NCBI RefSeq assembly: GCF_031760065.1
Contig: NZ_CP134500.1
Span: 6,510,001-6,574,000, forward strand
Direction of reading: 5' to 3'
DNA length: 64,000 bases
DNA from: Streptomyces durocortorensis
GTDB lineage: Bacteria; Actinomycetota; Actinomycetes; Streptomycetales; Streptomycetaceae
Of the stretch, positions 59,261-64,000 are shown one piece after another. The notes under the pieces were generated by a model, which made no database searches, was not told where the DNA came from, and saw only the letters and a list, made by a program, of their open reading frames with translations. Each line of letters begins with the position of its first letter. Positions within the stretch are counted from its first letter, which is position 1. A program made the position numbers and the translations under genes.

Positions 59261-61036
59261 GTGCACAGACCGATCCGGATGCCCGGCCACTGGTTCGACG
59301 AACTCGCCGCGGGCGGGGGCTCGGCAGAGGCGGTCGCGTTCCTCGTCAGCGGCGAGCGGGCCCGGCGCCTCGCTCTCCTGGGCGACTTGCTGGGCCGCCT
59401 GGAGGAGCGGCCCGCGCTGCTCGGACCCGCCGACCTCGGCGCGATCTGGGGCGCTGTCGAGGAGGCCGAGGGCCGGAGCCCAGGCTGTGTCGAGGACGTG
59501 CTGCTCAGCCCCCAGGCCGGCGGCTGGCTCGCGCACACCCTGCGCAGGCTGCACGGCACTGCCGTGGGTCCTCCGCTGTGGGTGGAGACCGGGCACCTGG
59601 CCGCCGTCGCCCTGGTGGCAGCCCTGCGCGCCGGAACCGCCGCCGACCTCGTCGTACCGGCGAGGGACGGCGATGTGGCCCTGCCCACGCTCGGCCTCGC
59701 CCGGCTGCCGGGCGCCCCGCCACCGGGGTTCCAGCCGGTCCGGGCGCTCGTACGGGACCAGGAGCTGACCCTCACCGCGAGCGGGCGGGCCACCGGGGCG
59801 ATGGACTTGACCCTACGGCCGCTCACCGCGCCGCAGAACGGCCTGTGGTGGCCGACGCACCGGCTTCCGGTCCGGCCCGGCGGGCCCGAGGTCGCCCTCG
59901 ACGACACCGACCCCTACCGCGACCTCGACCGCCCGGTCCCGCCCCGTCGGCTCACCCCTGATGAACTGGCCACCTGGCGGAGGCGCTTCGACGAAGCGGT
60001 GGGGCTACTGGGCCCCGGCCCGGCTTCGGGCTCCGGCCCCGGCACCCTGCGCCCCGAGGAGGTCCGGCGCATCGTGCCCTGGCCCGGACGGCTGACCGGC
60101 ACCCCCGTCGAGGGGCTCAGCGCCTCCACCGGCGACGCGTTCGGCTCGATGGTCGTGGCCGGGCCCCCGGACGGTGCGGCACTCGCCGAGACGATGGTCC
60201 ACGAGTTCCAGCACAGCAAGCTCGGCGCGCTGCTCCACCTCTTCCCGATGCTCGACGACGACCGGGCGGAGGAGCACTACGCCCCCTGGCGCCCCGACCC
60301 GCGCCACTTGCCGGGGCTGCTGCACGGCGCGTACGCCTTCGTGGGCGTCGCCGGATTCTGGCGGGCGCGGATCGGGGACCGGGCCGCCGACCCGCACGGC
60401 CTGGCGCCCTTCCGGTTCGCGCTCCGCCGCGTCCAGACCCGTACGGTCCTGCGTACCCTGGCCACCCGCGCCTCCCTCACCCCGCCCGGCCGCCGTCTGG
60501 TCGCCGGGCTCACCCGGACCGTCGACGGCTGGCTGCGCGAACCGCTGGACGGGCCGGCCGTGGCACGTGCCCGGGCCGCGGCGGCCGGTCACCGGGTCGA
60601 GTGGCGGCTGCGCAATCTGCGGTGCGCGGACGAGGAGCGCGCGGCCCTGGCGGTGGCGCCGCGCTCCGGGGCAGCCCCGGTCACCGGGCGGCGGCCGGTG
60701 CTCGTCCCGGTCGCGGAGCGCGGCCGCTGGAGGGACGTCCGGGGCGCCCTCCACCTCCGCCCGGACGCCGTGCCCGACGGGGCGTGCCGCGCCGACGTCC
60801 TGCTGGTGCGGGGCGAGGCGGCGGCGGCCCGGGAGGCGTACGCGCGGGGCTGGGCCGACGCGCCGGGGGACCCGCACCTGATGGCGGGCTGGCTGCTTGC
60901 CCACACGGCCCTCCACCCCGGCCACCGGCGCCTCCTCGCCCGCCCGGAACGGTTCGCGGCGGCCGTGGCGGAGGCGGACCCGGGGGAGTGGGAGCGGGCC
61001 GTCCGGTGGCTCGCGGGGGCGGAGCGGCGGGGCTGA
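59261..61036 (+). CDS. HExxH-motif peptide-modification enzyme (2-oxoglutarate-dependent beta-hydroxylase type)
   Basis: This 591-aa protein starts at GTG (MHRPIRMPGHWFDELAAG). The HExxH motif is H314-E315-F-Q-H318 in MVHEFQHSKLGALLHL, followed by the family pattern LDDDRAEEHYAPWRPDPRHL and LLHGAYAFVGVAGFW. Both stretches are characteristic of the HEXXH peptide-modification family (TIGR04267-like), recently linked to 2-oxoglutarate-dependent beta-hydroxylation of RiPP precursors. The N-terminal half is helical with LRRLHGTAVGPPLWVETGHLAAVAL, and the last 150 residues are Arg/Ala-rich helices. It usually sits with a radical SAM maturase and FxSxx peptide; here the radical SAM gene is not in the window. 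The 62-aa ORF upstream is the likely substrate. Confidence 0.85.
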   Translation: MHRPIRMPGHWFDELAAGGGSAEAVAFLVSGERARRLALLGDLLGRLEERPALLGPADLGAIWGAVEEAEGRSPGCVEDVLLSPQAGGWLAHTLRRLHGTAVGPPLWVETGHLAAVALVAALRAGTAADLVVPARDGDVALPTLGLARLPGAPPPGFQPVRALVRDQELTLTASGRATGAMDLTLRPLTAPQNGLWWPTHRLPVRPGGPEVALDDTDPYRDLDRPVPPRRLTPDELATWRRRFDEAVGLLGPGPASGSGPGTLRPEEVRRIVPWPGRLTGTPVEGLSASTGDAFGSMVVAGPPDGAALAETMVHEFQHSKLGALLHLFPMLDDDRAEEHYAPWRPDPRHLPGLLHGAYAFVGVAGFWRARIGDRAADPHGLAPFRFALRRVQTRTVLRTLATRASLTPPGRRLVAGLTRTVDGWLREPLDGPAVARARAAAAGHRVEWRLRNLRCADEERAALAVAPRSGAAPVTGRRPVLVPVAERGRWRDVRGALHLRPDAVPDGACRADVLLVRGEAAAAREAYARGWADAPGDPHLMAGWLLAHTALHPGHRRLLARPERFAAAVAEADPGEWERAVRWLAGAERRG

Positions 61037-61285
61037 GGCCGCGGGCGGAGCCGCCGGGCCGAGCCGGAGCGCGCGCGGGCCCTCGTCAGCCCCATGTCAG
61101 GCCCGCTCCAGGCCTCCATCGGAGGGTTCACACGTGAGGCGCATCACTCTGAGTGAAATTCTCGGCATACATTCCGCCGGACCGGGGAGGGGTCCAGGCT
61201 GCTGGTGCGCCGTACCCGGCCCGCCATGCAGCACGCCCCGGCCGAACCGGAGGGGGCATTTCAGGCACGGAAGGCGAAAAACGAC

Positions 61286-62788
61286 ATGTCGGCGCTCAGT
61301 ACCATCCACATCGACGGCGTCTGGCGGGCCGCCGGATCCGGCGCGACACGCGAGGTCCTCGACCCCGCCGACGCCACTGTCCTGGCCGTCGTCGCGGAGG
61401 GCGGCGTCGAGGACACCGATGCGGCGATCGCGGCGGCGCGGCGCGCCTTCGACGACGGCCCCTGGCCGCACAAGCCCGTCGCCGAGCGGGCCGGGCTGCT
61501 GCGCCGGGTCGCCGAGCTGCTCCAGCGGGACCGCGAGGAGATCGCGATCACCGAGAGCCGCGACACCGGCAAGACCCTCGAAGAGGGCCGGGTCGACGTC
61601 GACGACGTCACAGGCGCCTTCCGCTACTTCGCCGACCTCGTGATGAACGAGAGCGGCGGCCGGGTCGTCGACGCGGGCGACCCCGACGTCCACAGCATCG
61701 TCGTGCACGAGCCCGTCGGCGTCTGCGCGCTGATCGCCCCCTGGAACTACCCCCTTCTCCAGGCCAGCTGGAAGATCGCCCCGGCCCTCGCCGCCGGGAA
61801 CACCTTCGTGCTCAAGCCCAGCGAGGTCACCCCGCTCTCCACCGTCCACCTGATCAAGCTCCTCGCCGAGGCCGGACTCCCCGACGGCGCCGCCAACCTC
61901 GTCACCGGCGCGGGCGACCCGGTGGGCGCCCGGCTCTCCGAGCACCCCGACGTCGACCTGGTCTCCTTCACCGGAGGCCTCGCCAGCGGTACGAAGGTGG
62001 CCCAGGCCGCCGCGCCGACCGTGAAGAAGGTCGCCCTGGAGCTCGGCGGCAAGAACCCCAACGTGGTCTTCGCCGATGCCTGCGCCACCGACGAGGACTT
62101 CGACACCGCCGTCGACCAGGCCCTGAACGCCGCGTTCTTCCACAGCGGTCAGGTCTGCTCCGCCGGGGCCCGCCTGATCATCGAGGAGAGCGTCCGCGAG
62201 CGGTTCGTCACCGAGCTGGCCCGCCGCGCGGACGCCATCCGCCTGGGCCGGGGCACCCTCGACGGTGTGGAGTGCGGCCCCCTCGTCTCCGCCCAGCAGC
62301 TCGCCAAGGTCGAGGCGTACGTGGCCTCCGCCCGCGAGGAGGGCGCGATCGTCCGGGCCGGCGGCGAACGCCCGAAGCCCAGCGACGTACGCCCCGAAGG
62401 CGGCTACTTCTACCGGCCGACCGTCCTGGACGGCTGCCACCGCGAGATGCGCGTCGTGCGTGAGGAGACCTTCGGCCCGATCCTCACCGTCGAGACCTTC
62501 CGCACCGAGGAAGAGGCCGTCACGCTGGCCAACGACACCGACTACGGCCTCGCGGGCGCCGTCTGGACGACCGACGCGGGCCGGGCCCGCCGGGTCGCCG
62601 GACGGCTGCGCCACGGCACCGTCTGGATCAACGACTACCACCCCTACCTCCCGCAGGCCGAGTGGGGCGGCTTCGGCAAGTCCGGTACGGGGCGCGAGCT
62701 CGGCCCGACGGGGCTCGCCGAGTACCGCGAGTCCAAGCACATCTACCAGAACCTCAACCCGCGCCCCCAGCGCTGGTTCGCCGGCTGA
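61286..62788 (+). CDS. betaine-aldehyde dehydrogenase-like aldehyde dehydrogenase
   Basis: This 500-aa NAD(P)-dependent aldehyde dehydrogenase has the substrate-channel segment WNYPLLQASWKIAPALAAGN and cofactor loop FTGGLASG. General-base Glu252 lies in LELGGKNPNVVF and nucleophile Cys291 in GQVCSAGARL; EETFGPILTVETF and WINDYHPYLPQAEWGGFGKSG close the fold, the last being typical of betaine-aldehyde enzymes. ATG 61286 follows GGAAGGCGA; an in-frame ATG 60 bp upstream lacks a ribosome site. It is followed by a choline-oxidising GMC enzyme, so the pair makes glycine betaine, the osmoprotectant. The 249-bp gap before it has no gene. Confidence 0.9.
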   Translation: MSALSTIHIDGVWRAAGSGATREVLDPADATVLAVVAEGGVEDTDAAIAAARRAFDDGPWPHKPVAERAGLLRRVAELLQRDREEIAITESRDTGKTLEEGRVDVDDVTGAFRYFADLVMNESGGRVVDAGDPDVHSIVVHEPVGVCALIAPWNYPLLQASWKIAPALAAGNTFVLKPSEVTPLSTVHLIKLLAEAGLPDGAANLVTGAGDPVGARLSEHPDVDLVSFTGGLASGTKVAQAAAPTVKKVALELGGKNPNVVFADACATDEDFDTAVDQALNAAFFHSGQVCSAGARLIIEESVRERFVTELARRADAIRLGRGTLDGVECGPLVSAQQLAKVEAYVASAREEGAIVRAGGERPKPSDVRPEGGYFYRPTVLDGCHREMRVVREETFGPILTVETFRTEEEAVTLANDTDYGLAGAVWTTDAGRARRVAGRLRHGTVWINDYHPYLPQAEWGGFGKSGTGRELGPTGLAEYRESKHIYQNLNPRPQRWFAG

Positions 62789-62886
62789 CGCCTGCGGGGA
62801 CCGGGCGGAAGACCCGCCGTCCGGTCCCGACCGGCTGTTCGCAGCACCACGCACACGCACGAACCTTGCAGAAGGAGCAGTGACCG

Positions 62887-64000
62887 ATGCCCCCCACCCC
62901 CAGCAGCACCGCAGTCCCCGACCCCGACGCCCACCTGGCCGACTACGTGATCGTCGGCGGTGGCACCGCCGGATCGGTCATCGCCTCCCGGCTCACCGAG
63001 GACCCCGACGTGACCGTCACGGTCATCGAGGGCGGCCCCACCGACATCGACCGCGACGACGTCCTCACCCTGCGCCGCTGGCTCGGCCTCCTCGGCGGCG
63101 ACCTCGACTACGACTACCCCACCACCGAGCAGCCGCGCGGCAACTCCCACATCCGCCACAGCCGCGCCCGGGTGCTCGGCGGCTGCTCCTCGCACAACAC
63201 GCTGATCAGCTTCAAGCCGCTGCCCGGCGACTGGGACGAGTGGGCCGAGGCGGGCGCCGAGGGCTGGGGCGCGGCCGCGATGGACCCGTACTTCGCCAAG
63301 CTGCGCAACAACATCGTCCCGGTCGACGAGAAGGACCGCAACGCCATCGCCCGCGACTTCGTCGACGCCGCCCAGGAGGCGGCCGGAGTCCCGCGCGTGG
63401 ACAGCTTCAACAGCAAGCCGTTCCACGAGGGCGTCGGCTTCTTCGACCTCGCCTACCACCCCGAGAACAACAAGCGCTCCTCCGCCTCGGTCGCCTACCT
63501 CCACCCCCACATCGAGGCCGGTGACCGCCCCAACCTGCGGATCATGCTGGAGACCTGGGCGTACCGCCTGGAGTTCGACGGCACCCGCGCCACCGGAGTG
63601 CACGTCCGGACCAAGGACGGCGAGGAGATCCTGCTGCGTGCCGCCCGTGAGGTCATCGTCTGCGCGGGCGCGGTGGACACGCCCCGACTGCTGATGCACT
63701 CCGGGATCGGCCCGCGCGAGGACCTCGAAGCGCTCGGCATCGACGTCCGCCACGACCTTCCGGGCGTCGGCGAGAACCTGCTCGACCACCCCGAGTCCGT
63801 CATCGTCTGGGAGACCGACGGTCCCATCCCGGAGAACTCCGCGATGGACTCCGACGCGGGACTCTTCGTCCGCCGCGACCCCGGATCCCGGGGCCCGGAC
63901 CTGATGTTCCACTTCTACCAGATCCCGTTCACCGACAACCCCGAACGCCTCGGCTACGAGAAGCCCGAGCACGGGGTGTCGATGACGCCGAACATCCCCA
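62887..64000 (+). CDS. GMC oxidoreductase, choline oxidase/dehydrogenase-like, N-terminal part
   Basis: The gene runs off the window after 371 codons. The FAD-binding motif is DYVIVGGGTAGSVIASRL near residues 20-37 with EGGPTDID after it. The sequence RARVLGGCSSHNTLISFKP matches the choline oxidase pattern (GGCSSHN), and RSSASVAYLHP, VIVCAGAVDTPRLLMHSGIGP and LPGVGENLLDHPESV are GMC signatures. It should oxidise choline to betaine aldehyde with FAD, the step before the adjacent aldehyde dehydrogenase. Choline oxidase versus choline dehydrogenase cannot be separated without the C-terminal active-site His. An AAGGAG site supports the ATG. Confidence 0.88.
   Translation, partial: MPPTPSSTAVPDPDAHLADYVIVGGGTAGSVIASRLTEDPDVTVTVIEGGPTDIDRDDVLTLRRWLGLLGGDLDYDYPTTEQPRGNSHIRHSRARVLGGCSSHNTLISFKPLPGDWDEWAEAGAEGWGAAAMDPYFAKLRNNIVPVDEKDRNAIARDFVDAAQEAAGVPRVDSFNSKPFHEGVGFFDLAYHPENNKRSSASVAYLHPHIEAGDRPNLRIMLETWAYRLEFDGTRATGVHVRTKDGEEILLRAAREVIVCAGAVDTPRLLMHSGIGPREDLEALGIDVRHDLPGVGENLLDHPESVIVWETDGPIPENSAMDSDAGLFVRRDPGSRGPDLMFHFYQIPFTDNPERLGYEKPEHGVSMTPNIP

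Overview
The window is high-GC actinobacterial DNA, most likely a Streptomyces chromosome. The support is strong G/C bias at third codon positions, many GTG/TTG starts, ATGA-type translational coupling, twin-arginine signals, paired CYP157/CYP154-like P450s and Streptomyces-type conflict and peptide-modification genes. No CRISPR array, origin or rRNA was seen.

Layout. (1) 1-10.5 kb: the tail of a ROK regulator, then a CUT2 sugar ABC transporter (ATPase, permease, lipoprotein), a Gfo/Idh/MocA oxidoreductase, a TIM-barrel isomerase and a 1239-aa secreted multidomain protein (sugar dehydrogenase, PKD, CBM6-like, ThuA, DUF1080). This reads as uptake and keto-sugar catabolism. (2) 10.5-19.6 kb: a tightly coupled ebo-like operon (inositol-phosphate-synthase-like, UbiA/EboC-like, TIM barrel, EboA, EboB, EboE, EboF-like) followed by a Tat-exported TIM-barrel protein. 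It ends at a perfect 40-bp palindrome. (3) A convergent DUF2254 membrane protein. (4) 21.1-24.8 kb: a tRNA-Leu(GAG) whose 3' end is repeated 3.6 kb downstream. The two copies bracket a small decayed island holding an SDR, a frameshifted NTF2-like gene, LtrA and IS remnants. (5) 25-31 kb: a complete ribose operon, rbsR-rbsA-rbsCB-rbsK-rbsD, with tandem LacI-type operators and a permease/binding-protein fusion. (6) 31.5-35.8 kb: a MoxR-vWA/metallopeptidase triad. (7) 36-42.2 kb on the minus strand: N-formylglutamate amidohydrolase, sphingomyelinase, class F sortase with a possible surface substrate, and a two-component system. (8) 42.3-49.3 kb: a STAND NTPase, a GT-B-like protein, two P450s (the first lacking the ExxR arginine) and an ATP-grasp remnant. 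(9) 49.5-61 kb: a VMAP ternary conflict-type system (VMAP, MoxR, SAV_2336/NB-ARC/TPR protein) with an alpha/beta hydrolase, a caspase-like protease, a 62-aa candidate RiPP precursor and an HExxH peptide beta-hydroxylase. (10) 61.3-64 kb: choline/betaine oxidation genes, running off the end.

The most interesting locus is (9). A caspase and VMAP appear to share a death-domain-like EAD2 adaptor. The same array carries peptide-modification genes related to the FxSxx-COOH system, but no radical SAM enzyme and no FxSxx terminus. The second is (2), an ebo operon in which an inositol-phosphate-synthase homologue stands where EboD would be expected, and whose UbiA gene has expanded low-complexity inserts. 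Function assignments rest on motif recognition by eye; no searches were run.
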